Of a DNA stretch of 64,000 nucleotides, positions 50,245 to 58,456 are shown piece by piece. The notes beneath the pieces were generated by a model. That model saw nothing but the letters and a program-made list of their open reading frames with translations. It had not been told where the DNA came from and ran no database searches. Both the position numbers and the translations under genes were made by a program. Source of the stretch: Oricola thermophila (GTDB lineage: Bacteria > Pseudomonadota > Alphaproteobacteria > Rhizobiales > Rhizobiaceae); contig NZ_CP054836.1 of the NCBI RefSeq assembly GCF_013358405.1, forward strand, positions 1,984,001 through 2,048,000, written 5' to 3'. How positions within the stretch are numbered: position 1 is the stretch's first letter; every line of letters begins with the position of its first letter.

Positions 50245-50663
50245 GAATTACCATTCCCGACAGATACATGCGCCGCCGTATCATCCGCGCATGGCGCGTC
50301 GCCAGAGCGATCCTTTTCGGGCAGTACCATGCAAACGTGTGGGACGGCGAGGCCGACTGCATCGAGTATCTCTACCAAGGCAAGGTGTGGCGCGTTCCCG
50401 ACACATTCAGCGGAATGGGCAGATGCCCCGGTAGCGTGCGCGGGTCGGCGGAGCGTCTGCGGCTCCAGACGACACAAGCCACGGATGCGGCATTCGTATC
50501 GATACAAAGACCCCTTGTCGAAAGGGTTCGAGACATCAAGGCCGACATCGCGGAATTCGATGGCGATCGGCGCGGGATGTACGCCGCGCTCGAGGATGCG
50601 GAGCGCGAACTGATCAGCGCGGCCCTCAACAGCATCGAGCAGGACGAAAGGAGGCGACAATGA
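50241..50663 (+). CDS. Uncharacterised phage protein
   Basis: A 140-residue protein with a very basic N-terminus ([17 protein letters not shown]), a Trp-containing beta part ([13 protein letters not shown]) and a C-terminal coiled coil (about 95-138). Not recognised. It overlaps both neighbours by 4 bases. Confidence 0.6.
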   Translation: MRITIPDRYMRRRIIRAWRVARAILFGQYHANVWDGEADCIEYLYQGKVWRVPDTFSGMGRCPGSVRGSAERLRLQTTQATDAAFVSIQRPLVERVRDIKADIAEFDGDRRGMYAALEDAERELISAALNSIEQDERRRQ

Positions 50664-50926
50664 CAGCACAGGACACCGTCGCGCGCGACCGGTTGCGCGC
50701 CTTTATCGAGCGGATCGAGCGTCTCGAGGAGGAGAAGGCGTCGATCGCCGACGACATCAAGGAGGTCTACGGGGAGGCGCGCGCCAACGGCTTCGACGTC
50801 AAGGCCATGCGCAAGATCGTCGCCCTTCGCAAGGTCGATCCCGTCGAGCGCATGGAGATGGAGGCCGTTCTCGACCTCTACATGAACGAGCTCGGCATGA
50901 AACCCGGCAGCGAGGAACGCCAGTGA
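50660..50926 (+). CDS. GapR-like nucleoid protein (DUF2312)
   Basis: An 88-residue protein. [39 protein letters not shown] and [19 protein letters not shown] are the blocks of DUF2312, the family of Caulobacter GapR, which clamps overtwisted AT-rich DNA and stimulates type II topoisomerases. Here it sits between SSB and DnaN, so it probably assists phage replication or the host switch. Length matches the family. Confidence 0.9.
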   Translation: MTAQDTVARDRLRAFIERIERLEEEKASIADDIKEVYGEARANGFDVKAMRKIVALRKVDPVERMEMEAVLDLYMNELGMKPGSEERQ

Positions 50927-51129
50927 CGACGGCCGGGGAATGGGAGCGCGTCTGCCGGGCGGAACATGCCCGCTGGAGGCGCCAGCGCGCGGCGCGCGCC
51001 GTTCTCGCGGCGCTTGCCTGGACGATCGCATCGATCGGCATCGCCATGCTGGCGGCCGCTGCGACAGGCGAACGCGCCGCCGCGCCCGTCCAATGGATCG
51101 CCGAAACACCGGGGAACACCAATGACTGA
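50923..51129 (+). CDS. Small membrane protein
   Basis: A 68-residue protein with a basic N-terminus ([16 protein letters not shown]) and one membrane span (about 27-46, [20 protein letters not shown]). It overlaps the GapR-like and DnaN genes. The function is unknown. Confidence 0.6.
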   Translation: MTTAGEWERVCRAEHARWRRQRAARAVLAALAWTIASIGIAMLAAAATGERAAAPVQWIAETPGNTND

Positions 51130-52270
51130 ATTCACCATCCACCGATCGCAATTTCTCCCGGCCATCGCCGCCGTCCGCGCCGCGATCGAGAGGCGCAATA
51201 CCATACCCATACTTTCGAACGCGCTGATTGCGCAGGCCGATGACGGCCGGATTGCCGTGACGGCAACCGATCTCGACATCCGCGTGACCGCGACGGCCGA
51301 GACCGTTTCGGGAGAAGCTTCCCGGGAGGGCATAACCCTGCCGCTTGCGCGCCTCTACGACATCGTCAACCGCTTGCCCGAGGCCGCCGAGATCGCCGTC
51401 AGGGCGCAGGATGCCGATGCGACGATCACCGCAGGGCGCTCGCGCTTCAGGCTGCACAGCCTGCCCGCTTCGGATTTCCCGGAAACCTCGCCGCCGCAAT
51501 ACGACATCGAGTGGAAAATGCCGGGCCGCCTGCTCGCCCGCGCGGTGGACGCCTGCCTGTTCTCCATCGGGGATGAGGAAACGCGATACTACCTCAACGG
51601 CATCCATTTCCACCACGGCGGCGAGGACAGCGAGCCATCGCTGGTCGCGGTCGCAACCAACGGCAAGACGCTCGCACGCATCGTCATCCCTGCGGAAAGC
51701 TTCGAGGACTACGGCCCCTTCCCCGCCGCCATCGTTCCGTCCAAGGCATGCCGCCTGCTGCGCCAGCTTGCCGACAAGGCCGGCGACGACCCCGTGTCCG
51801 TCGCCGCCAGCGCGGACGGCTGGCGGCTTTCGGCCGATGGCACCGTCATCGAAACGAAACTGATCGCGGCCCAGTATCCGGACTATCGCCGCGTGATCCC
51901 GACCGGGAACGACAAGCGTCTCGGCGTCGACAGCCGCCAGCTCGTCGAGGCATGCAAGCGGATATCCGCCGTCTCCGACAAGCGGGAGAAGGCGATCAGG
52001 ATCGATATCGCCGACGGCGCCATGACGCTCAACCTGCGCGACATGGACAATGGCGAGGCGGCGGAGGACGTCCAGGCCGACCTCGACGGCGAACCGATCT
52101 CGCTCGGTGTCAATGTCGACTACCTGGCCGGCACGGTGGACGCGCTGGATTGCGACAAGACGTCGATATCGCTGCGGGATGCATTGTCGCCGGTCCTGTT
52201 CGAGCCGGAACGCCAGCCGGACGGCTTCAGCCTTCTCTCCGTCGTCATGCCGATGAGGATCCCGTCATGA
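51122..52270 (+). CDS. dnaN: Phage-encoded DNA polymerase III beta subunit (sliding clamp)
   Basis: A 382-residue clamp, full length for the bacterial family. The first domain has IERRNTIPILSNALIAQ and VTATDLDIRV, the middle has TRYYLNGIHFHH and VAVATNGKTLA, and the third has TGNDKRLGVDSRQLVEACKR and ends VVMPMRI. These are the standard three-fold beta clamp blocks. It should form a ring that tethers a polymerase. No phage polymerase is visible, so it may recruit host Pol III or exclude the host clamp. ATG 51122 overlaps the previous stop. Confidence 0.95.
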   Translation: MTEFTIHRSQFLPAIAAVRAAIERRNTIPILSNALIAQADDGRIAVTATDLDIRVTATAETVSGEASREGITLPLARLYDIVNRLPEAAEIAVRAQDADATITAGRSRFRLHSLPASDFPETSPPQYDIEWKMPGRLLARAVDACLFSIGDEETRYYLNGIHFHHGGEDSEPSLVAVATNGKTLARIVIPAESFEDYGPFPAAIVPSKACRLLRQLADKAGDDPVSVAASADGWRLSADGTVIETKLIAAQYPDYRRVIPTGNDKRLGVDSRQLVEACKRISAVSDKREKAIRIDIADGAMTLNLRDMDNGEAAEDVQADLDGEPISLGVNVDYLAGTVDALDCDKTSISLRDALSPVLFEPERQPDGFSLLSVVMPMRIPS

Positions 52271-52632
52271 TCCTCCCGCCCGGTATCGACATGGATACGC
52301 CGCTACGGCTGAAGCGCGCGGCCGAGATCGCCTTCCCGGACGGCGGGATGACGGTCTCCGGCCTGCGCCGGGAGCGCGACGCCGGGCGGCTCGAGACGGC
52401 ATTGATTGCCGGCAAGGAATATTGCACCTTGCGCGCGATCCAGGAGATGCTCGCAAGATGCCAAGGCCTCAGAAAGGCGCCCGCCTGTACTTCCGGCCCG
52501 AAAGCCGCAAGGCCGACGGAACGCTCAGGTCCGCGGCCGGATGGTTCGTCCGCGACGGCAACCGCCTCCTGTCGACTGGATGCGGCCCTGATGACCGCGC
52601 GGGCGCTGAAAGATGGCTTGCCGATTACCTGA
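52267..52632 (+). CDS. Excisionase-like protein overlapping the integrase
   Basis: A 121-residue protein. The N-terminal 55 residues (PLRLKRAAEIAFPDGGMTVS onward) look like a winged-helix excisionase-type DNA-binding domain, followed by a low-complexity Ser/Thr/Pro/Ala stretch. ATG 52267 overlaps the dnaN stop by 4 bases. Its last 175 bases overlap the integrase gene in another frame, an unusually long overlap. It probably directs excision; the tail may simply be unstructured. Confidence 0.7.
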   Translation: MILPPGIDMDTPLRLKRAAEIAFPDGGMTVSGLRRERDAGRLETALIAGKEYCTLRAIQEMLARCQGLRKAPACTSGPKAARPTERSGPRPDGSSATATASCRLDAALMTARALKDGLPIT

Positions 52633-53585
52633 CGCGCAAGCACGACCCGCTGGCGGACGCGGGGCCGAAGGAAGAGATACTCGTCGCCGACATCATCAAC
52701 GCATGGCTGCGCGCCACGGCGGCCGGCCAGTCCCGGCCGAGGGAAACGGCGGCCAGGGCGATTCGGCTGCTCACGCATTTCGGACAGATGAAACCGGGAG
52801 AGATCGCCGGGAAGGCTTGCCGGGACTACGCCGCATCCCGGCCCGCGGTCGCCGGACGCCGGGAGCTTGAGGATCTGCGCGCGGCCATGAACTGGGGCAG
52901 GCGCGAGGGGATGGTCGATGCCGTCCCGGCGATACAGCTGCCGCAGAAGCCGCCGCGACGCGAGCGATGGCTGACGCGCGCCGAGGCCGCGGCGCTGTTG
53001 CGCGCCGCCTGGAACAGCCGGCAGAAATGGATGGGAGAGGAAACGCGGCGCCGAGACGGAAAGCATTTGGCGCGCTTCATCCTGGTCGCACTCTATACCG
53101 GTTCGCGCGCCGGCAATGTCTGCTCCGCGGCATGGGAGCGCCGCGACGACGCCGGATGGATCGATCTCGAGGCCGGCCTGTATTACCGCAAGCCGCCGGC
53201 GAAGCGCGAAACCCGCAAGCGCGCGCCACCCGTCCCCCTGCCCGCCCGGTTGCTGGCCCACATGCGGCGCTGGCGCAGGATCGATCCGGAGGCGACATGG
53301 GTCGTCGAATGGCGCGGACGGCCGGTCTGCCGCGTGTCGAAGTCCTTTCGCTCGGCACGCGCCGAGGCAGGCCTCGGGCCGGACGTGACACCGCACGTCC
53401 TGCGGCACACGGCGGCGACATGGCTGATGCAGGCCGGCGTCGACATGTGGGAGGCCGCCGGCTATCTTGGCATGACCGTCGAGACGCTGGAGCGCAACTA
53501 CGGCCATCACCACCCCGACTATCTCCGCCGCGCAGCGGACGCGATCGGCCGCAATCCGGCCAATCGGACAGAAGGCGCGGCATAG
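52458..53585 (+). CDS. int: Tyrosine integrase
   Basis: A 375-residue tyrosine recombinase that would integrate and excise the phage at tRNA-Pro. An N-terminal arm-binding region is followed by a core-binding helical domain (about 80-150) and the catalytic domain: the first Arg in ALYTGSRAGN, His313 and Arg316 in HVLRHT, and nucleophile Tyr348 in ERNYGHHHPDY. ATG 52458 is chosen; an in-frame ATG at 52422 would add 12 residues. It lies 1.4 kb from attR, with hicAB in between. Confidence 0.93.
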   Translation: MPRPQKGARLYFRPESRKADGTLRSAAGWFVRDGNRLLSTGCGPDDRAGAERWLADYLTRKHDPLADAGPKEEILVADIINAWLRATAAGQSRPRETAARAIRLLTHFGQMKPGEIAGKACRDYAASRPAVAGRRELEDLRAAMNWGRREGMVDAVPAIQLPQKPPRRERWLTRAEAAALLRAAWNSRQKWMGEETRRRDGKHLARFILVALYTGSRAGNVCSAAWERRDDAGWIDLEAGLYYRKPPAKRETRKRAPPVPLPARLLAHMRRWRRIDPEATWVVEWRGRPVCRVSKSFRSARAEAGLGPDVTPHVLRHTAATWLMQAGVDMWEAAGYLGMTVETLERNYGHHHPDYLRRAADAIGRNPANRTEGAA

Positions 53586-53917
53586 CCCGTGTTCCGGCGC
53601 ATCCACATGCGAAGCTAGTCCCGACCTTGCCGTCCAGGCGCGGTGAGAAATTTTATGTTTCGCGGGGGCTGGCGAAAGCCGGCGACTCATAATAGATGCG
53701 CCGCCGTTGGCATCCCCCTACGCCAACGCGTGGCGGCCGGCATTCGGACCAGATGCGGGCCGTCACGCTCGGGGATCGCGACGAAAGCCTCAACCAGTGC
53801 AAAGACTGCCAGATTCAAACCGGCCAGCCACGCTCGATCGCCCCCCCGAGAAGCTTGCGCGCGCGAACTTGGAGACATACCTTCGAACACGCAGGAACAC
53901 GGAATGATCCCGTTTTC
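53586..53917. other. Gene-free stretch after the integrase
   Basis: Short frames here have no recognisable content and no good ribosome-binding sites. There are small dyads (GGCTGGCGAAAGCCGGC near 53670) that could end the integrase transcript, without a T tract. The stretch may hold decayed sequence. Confidence 0.5.
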
Positions 53918-53972
53918 TTGACGTTAAGGATTTTGATGTTACACATCTGTTGACTTCCACACCTCTGTAACA
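53918..53972 (+). promoter_or_regulatory. hicAB promoter with inverted-repeat operator
   Basis: TTGACG (53918-53923), a 16-base spacer and TACACA (53940-53945). TGTTACA (53937-53943) and TGTAACA (53966-53972) form a perfect 7-bp inverted repeat over the -10 and start region, suited to HicB autorepression. Confidence 0.5.
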
Positions 53973-53982
53973 GGCGCTATCT

Positions 53983-54171
53983 ATGAATTCAGCCGAACTC
54001 AAGCGGCTTTTGAAAAAGCATGGATGCAAGTTCGAAAACCATCGCGGAGGCAGCGGACATCAGACTGTCAGGCGCGGCAAAAGAAAAACAATTATGCCGA
54101 ACCATGGCAGCAACAAAGAGCTTCCGAAGGGGCTCGTAGCAAAAATCCTGAAAGATCTGGAGATCAAGTGA
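53983..54171 (+). CDS. hicA: HicA-family mRNA interferase toxin
   Basis: A 62-residue toxin. SAELKRLLKKHGCKFENHRG and SGHQTVRRGKRKTIMPNHGS are the family blocks, with the catalytic His in SGHQTV. HicA cleaves mRNA and blocks growth until HicB binds it. The stop overlaps the HicB start by one base (TGATG). The pair lies between int and attR and would stabilise the prophage. Confidence 0.92.
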   Translation: MNSAELKRLLKKHGCKFENHRGGSGHQTVRRGKRKTIMPNHGSNKELPKGLVAKILKDLEIK

Positions 54172-54623
54172 TGGCCTACTGGTATGAAGTAACCCTCTCA
54201 ATGGATGAGTTGGAGGACGGCACTTGTACCTGGCTTGTCACCGCCCCGGATTTCCCGGAAGTGACGACTTACGGCGACACCCAAGAAGAGGCATGCCGAA
54301 ACGGCCTGAAGGCGATCGAAGAGGCTATTGCCGCCCGCATGGCGGACGGAGAAGACGTTCCGCCACCGCTCACGGAAACAAACGGAAAAGGCCGTTACGT
54401 CGGGCTGTCGGCACTGATCTTTCTCAAGGCATGCCTCTACATGCTTTGCCGCGAACAGGGCATAACACGCGCGGAATTGGCCCGACGGCTGGGGCGGCAT
54501 CGCAACTCTGTCGACCGGCTGTTCATTTTGGACCACAAGTCTCAACTGGATCAGCTGGAAGAGGCGTTTGCAGCTATCGGGCATCCACTATCCTTCGATA
54601 TAGGCTACCCCGCAGCGGCGTAG
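54171..54623 (+). CDS. hicB: HicB-family antitoxin
   Basis: A 150-residue antitoxin. The N-terminal partial RNase H fold has VTAPDFPEVTTYGDTQEEAC and AIEEAIAARMADGED, and the C-terminal helix-turn-helix has GITRAELARRLGRHRNSVDR, which should bind the promoter dyad. Length is normal for the two-domain type. Confidence 0.9.
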   Translation: MAYWYEVTLSMDELEDGTCTWLVTAPDFPEVTTYGDTQEEACRNGLKAIEEAIAARMADGEDVPPPLTETNGKGRYVGLSALIFLKACLYMLCREQGITRAELARRLGRHRNSVDRLFILDHKSQLDQLEEAFAAIGHPLSFDIGYPAAA

Positions 54624-54675
54624 GACAGGCATCAGGGGGCCATTTTCCCGACGTCAGGATTATGGTCCTCAGCGT

Positions 54676-54915
54676 TCAAACCGCATTTCCATCCTCGACG
54701 ACTTCGCCATCGATCGTTGCCGGCGGGGGTTCGACGGCCGCTTTCAGCATGGCATGCGCCATCTCGAGAATCCGGATGGGATCCGGAAGGGAAGGTCTGC
54801 CTCCCTTCGGGCCCGCGATCTCCCGGCTGAATTCGATTGCAAGCCTCTCCATCTCCGGATAACGGGTGCAATCGAATTCATATGCGTCACGCGGGATAGT
54901 TATCGTTTCGACCAT
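54676..54915 (-). CDS. Small unknown protein at the prophage right end
   Basis: A 79-residue frame with an acidic helical body (RYPEMERLAIEFSREIAGPK) and an acidic tail. GGGGAGG lies only 2 bases before ATG 54915. It is convergent with hicB and ends the prophage cargo before the arm sites. Not recognised; it may be a small regulator. Confidence 0.45.
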   Translation of the reverse strand: MVETITIPRDAYEFDCTRYPEMERLAIEFSREIAGPKGGRPSLPDPIRILEMAHAMLKAAVEPPPATIDGEVVEDGNAV

Positions 54916-54920
54916 GACCT

Positions 54921-54939
54921 CCCCACAGATACCCCACAG
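54921..54939 (+). promoter_or_regulatory. Putative integrase arm-type sites (right end)
   Basis: CCCCACAG occurs at 54921-54928 and 54932-54939, 11 bases apart and 85 bases before the attR core. The pair and its surroundings (CAGA-x-A between the copies, GAGCTC or AAGCTC after) match the pair inside attL. Confidence 0.55.
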
Positions 54940-55023
54940 TAAGAGCTCGGCTTTCCGTGAACAGATACGGAACAAACCAGCAGAATACGGCAAATCGCGC
55001 CCGCATTCCCGGCAGCGTCGGTT

Positions 55024-55070
55024 GTTCGGGACGAGGGGGTCGCAGGTTCAAATCCTGCCACTCCGACCAA
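55024..55070. repeat. attR core, 47 bp, displaced tRNA-Pro 3' fragment
   Basis: Identical to 8173-8219. The upstream bases do not complete a tRNA, so this is the original chromosomal 3' end left behind by integration and is not a second tRNA gene. Confidence 0.95.
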
Positions 55071-55535
55071 TTTCCCGCGAATGCATGAAGACGTCGAAAG
55101 CCGACGGCGGATATCCGCCGCCCGCAGGTTGTTCACAGCTTAAGTCCGAACCACGGTTTCGCATTCGCAGCAGCATCACCCGCAATGTGCAACGACACTC
55201 CGGCTGCGGAAGTCGTGCTGTATTCATGCCGTAATAAACCGACGCTCACCTTTTCCGAAAATCAAACACCAATGCGCGCGGGCAAATACGTCGCGGAATG
55301 CATTCCGGAGCGAATGCTAGCCTTGAATTTGACACATTATACTCTTAGCCGCCCCATTAGCCGTTATGCTGTATTTCCTACAACTTCGCGTTTCATTTCC
55401 GCGCGTGAGCGTACCGTTACCGGCAAGGCCGGTGTGCAGTTACGCCCAAAGCGCGGGGCAACCTTTTGCAATTCAACTCAGCACGGTTTCGTAATCAAAT
55501 TGCCACAGCGCGAAACAAAGTCGGAAAATCAACCT
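55071..55535. other. Gene-free stretch upstream of the LuxR-type gene
   Basis: The 465 bases between attR and the LuxR-type start are more AT-rich than the flanks. The frame of the next gene stays open upstream to 55185, but the encoded residues look random. No clear promoter or structured RNA is visible. It probably holds the control region of the LuxR-type gene. Confidence 0.5.
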
Positions 55536-56276
55536 ATGGCGCAAAATGCAGCCCCCGCCCGCGAGCTTCCCCTATCGAATTTCGCGGATCGCATCTCCGA
55601 GTGCAAAACCAACTACGACATACTTCGTCTGGTGCGGGAGTTGGTCCAAGCCCATCGTTTCGGGCACTTCCTGATCGCACGCCTTCCGGAACCGGGTGAA
55701 AGCAAGATCACCGCGATCTCCATCGTGAGCAACTGGCCGTCCGAGATGGTAGCGGCCTTTGACGAAAACGGACTTCTTGCGAAATGCCCGGTGATCCACG
55801 CGTCGCGGAAGAGCACCCGGCCGTACATATGGAGAGCAGGCGAAAGCGACCCGCAATCGCCAGTTCTTTCCGACAACGACTACGTGGATCTGTTCGGTCG
55901 CTTCGGGATCAAAATGAGCGTCACGATCCCGGTCCAGCAGGCATCGGGCCAGCGCGGTATCGTGAGCCTGTCCGGCAATCGCGAAACGCCGTCGGAAGCC
56001 GAACTGATGGAGATCAGCTACTATGCCAACCTGGTGTACGCGCAGATCGCCGAAATCGGGGACACGGGATCGGGGCTGGAAAACCTGTTGAGCGCGCGCG
56101 AACGCGAATGCCTGCAATGGACATCCAGCGGCAAGACCAGCCAGGAAATCGCCGCGATCCTCAAGCTCTCCGAACACACGGTCAATCACTACCTGAGCGC
56201 CGCGTGCCACAAGCTCGGCGCGACGAACCGCGCCCATGCGGTTGCCAAGGCGATCCGGGCGGGTCTGCTGGACTGA
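55536..56276 (+). CDS. LuxR-family regulator with autoinducer-domain fold
   Basis: A 246-residue regulator. The N-terminal 165 residues follow the autoinducer-binding domain plan and the C-terminus is a LuxR helix-turn-helix (LSARERECLQWTSSGKTSQE, then LKLSEHTVNHYL). In the ligand pocket the Trp of SNWPSEM and the Trp of RPYIW are kept, but the usual Tyr four residues after the first Trp is Met, and the usual Asp-Pro is Cys-Pro (AKCPVI). No LuxI gene is visible. It may sense a non-AHL ligand. ATG 55536 is preferred because conserved sequence begins there. Confidence 0.85.
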   Translation: MAQNAAPARELPLSNFADRISECKTNYDILRLVRELVQAHRFGHFLIARLPEPGESKITAISIVSNWPSEMVAAFDENGLLAKCPVIHASRKSTRPYIWRAGESDPQSPVLSDNDYVDLFGRFGIKMSVTIPVQQASGQRGIVSLSGNRETPSEAELMEISYYANLVYAQIAEIGDTGSGLENLLSARERECLQWTSSGKTSQEIAAILKLSEHTVNHYLSAACHKLGATNRAHAVAKAIRAGLLD

Positions 56277-56518
56277 ACCGCGCCCCGCCGATCCCCGCAA
56301 CGGCGGCCCGAACCACGCCGTTGTGGTAAACGAATCGAATCTCGTGTTAACCGTTTTGCGCCAGACTTCCGCCCGCAGGGATGGTCCGGGCCACCGAAAT
56401 CGCCGAAAGCGGCCGTGCGCGCCAGCTTCTTGACGAATTTCGCCGGGAAGAATGTTTTGTTCGGGTACAGCGGGTAGCAGGCAGCGTTTTGGCGGTTTCG
56501 AGAGTTTTGAACTATTTG

Positions 56519-58456
56519 ATGGGAGCCTGCTCCCGGTTGCGCAGCGCAATCCCGCGCGCGCGCCTCGCGGCTGCCATTGCCGCCGGATGCGCCCTCGCTC
56601 CGATGCCATCCGCCGCGTTCGAACTCCTGGGCATATGCCTCTTCGGCACATGCCGGCAAGACGACGACCAGGGCCTGATCGCCCCGAAACCCTACACTGC
56701 CACGCTGGAAGTGCTGACGGACGGCAGTCCCGACCCCGAACTGGAAAAGGCCGTGCGCAACGCCTCCCTCGTCTGGCAGGAACGCGACAAGCCGGCCGCT
56801 GGATCGGCCGGGCTGCTGACACGCGCCAAGGCCGATTACCGGCGCATCCTGGCCGCCCTCTACATCGAGGCGCGCTACGACGCCGAGATCTCGATCTCGT
56901 GGAACGGCCGCGAGATCGCCGACCTTCCCGCCGGAACCGAATTGCCGGATTCCGCGCAGCTGACGATCACGGTACGGGCCGGCCCGCCCTTCCGCTTCGG
57001 GCGTACCGAGATCGTCAACCGCGCACCCGTGGCGACGACACGCCGCGACCGCGTCGCCGACCCTGCCGGGGAAGGCTTTCTCACCGGCGCGCCAGCCCGT
57101 GCGACGGCGGTGAACAAGGCCGGGCGGCTCGCCACCGACGCATGGCGCCAGCAGGGCTATGCGAAAGCTCGCGTCGCGAGCCGGAAGGTTACCGCCGACC
57201 ACAATGCCGGCGAACTCAACGTGACGCTCGAAATCGAACCCGGCGAGCGCGCCAGCTACGGCCCGGTCACGGTCAAAGGCACGGAGCGCATGCGTCCGAG
57301 CTTCGTCGCGCGCCAGACCGGACTCGCCGCGGGAGCGGAATACGATCCGGACGATCTGAAGCGGGCCGAACAGCGGCTGCAGCGCCTCGGCGTGTTCAGC
57401 TCGGTTTCCCTGAAGGAGGCCGACAGGATCGGCCCGGACGGCGCGCTGCCCTTCACGCTCACGGTGCGGGAGTCCAAGCTGCGCCGCATCGGCATGGGCG
57501 CGACCGTGTCCACCGTCGACGGTGCCGGGCTGGAAGGGTTCTGGCTGCACCGCAACCTGTTCGGGCGCGCCGAGCGGCTGCGTTTCGACGGCCGGATATC
57601 GGGCATCGGATCGACGGCGAGCTTTGACGAGTTCGACTATTTTCTCGGCAGCGAGCTCACCCTTCCCGGCCGCTTCACGCCCGATACCGACATTGTCATC
57701 GGCGGTTTCTTCGAACGCGAGGTGCTCGACCTCTACAGCAAGAACCGCGGTTCGACTTCCGTCTACGCCAACCATTTCTTCTCCGACGAACTGACCGGAC
57801 GGATCGGCACCTTCGTCACCTATGGCGAGTATGACGACGTGTTCGGTGTGCGCCGCTTCGGTGTCGCCGGTCTCGAGGCAGGCATCGAATACGACACACG
57901 CGACAGCAAGCTCGACCCGACCAGCGGGTTCCATGCGCGCTTCACAGGAAAGCCGTTCTACGAATGGGAATTCGGCAACGCGGTCGGCAAGCTGGAAGCC
58001 GAACTGCGAGCCTACCACGCACTCGGCGCGGAAGAGCGGACCGTGCTCGCGGCACGGCTCAAGGCCGGGACCATATTCGGGGCCTCCCTTTCCCAGATAC
58101 CGCAGGACGAACTGTTCCTGGCCGGTGGCGGCACTTCGGTGCGCGGCTATGCCTATCGCGGCATCGGGGTCGATGTATCCGGCGGCACCTCCGGCGGACG
58201 ATCGCTGCTCGAAGCCTCGGCGGAGATCCGCCAGGACATAACCGACACGATCGGCATCGTCGGCTTCGCCGATATCGGCCATGTCAACAACGGCTCGATT
58301 CCCGACTTCTCCGGTGACATACGCATCGGCGCGGGAATCGGATTGCGATACAATACCGGCCTCGGACCGTTGCGACTGGACGCGGCCGTACCGCTCAACC
58401 GACAGAGCGGAGATCCGGCTTTCGGCATCTATGCGGGGATCGGACAGGCCTTCTGA
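56519..58456 (+). CDS. tamA: TamA-like outer-membrane assembly factor
   Basis: A 645-residue BamA/TamA-family protein. A signal peptide (ARLAAAIAAGCALAPMPSAA) is followed by ELLGICLFGTC with a Cys pair, POTRA domains (about 60-280, including ARASYGPVTVKGTERM-like strands) and a 16-strand beta barrel from about 290, ending FGIYAGIGQAF with a C-terminal Phe. VRGYAYRGIG is the barrel-loop motif of the family. It works with TamB to insert outer-membrane proteins or move phospholipids. ATG 56519 gives a clean signal peptide. The stop overlaps tamB. Confidence 0.9.
   Translation: MGACSRLRSAIPRARLAAAIAAGCALAPMPSAAFELLGICLFGTCRQDDDQGLIAPKPYTATLEVLTDGSPDPELEKAVRNASLVWQERDKPAAGSAGLLTRAKADYRRILAALYIEARYDAEISISWNGREIADLPAGTELPDSAQLTITVRAGPPFRFGRTEIVNRAPVATTRRDRVADPAGEGFLTGAPARATAVNKAGRLATDAWRQQGYAKARVASRKVTADHNAGELNVTLEIEPGERASYGPVTVKGTERMRPSFVARQTGLAAGAEYDPDDLKRAEQRLQRLGVFSSVSLKEADRIGPDGALPFTLTVRESKLRRIGMGATVSTVDGAGLEGFWLHRNLFGRAERLRFDGRISGIGSTASFDEFDYFLGSELTLPGRFTPDTDIVIGGFFEREVLDLYSKNRGSTSVYANHFFSDELTGRIGTFVTYGEYDDVFGVRRFGVAGLEAGIEYDTRDSKLDPTSGFHARFTGKPFYEWEFGNAVGKLEAELRAYHALGAEERTVLAARLKAGTIFGASLSQIPQDELFLAGGGTSVRGYAYRGIGVDVSGGTSGGRSLLEASAEIRQDITDTIGIVGFADIGHVNNGSIPDFSGDIRIGAGIGLRYNTGLGPLRLDAAVPLNRQSGDPAFGIYAGIGQAF

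Larger units (their letters stand above)
8173..55070. mobile_element. Complete-looking temperate siphophage prophage integrated at tRNA-Pro
   Basis: A 46.9 kb element bounded by exact 47-bp direct repeats. It carries integrase and excisionase-like genes, a divergent CI/Cro switch, replication genes, terminase, a lambda-like head module, a tail module with tape measure and fibres, and a holin/endolysin/spanin cassette. No structural gene is visibly broken, and most neighbouring genes overlap by 4 bases. The organisation suggests a potentially inducible siphovirus-type phage; activity cannot be shown from sequence. Confidence 0.95.

Noticed and set aside
53643..53921. Small frames between int and hicA
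   Set aside because: Overlapping alternatives in three frames, no ribosome-binding sites and no recognisable sequence.
55024..55070. Second tRNA-Pro gene
   Set aside because: Only the 3' 46 bases are present and the upstream bases cannot form the acceptor, D or anticodon stems. It is the attR remnant.
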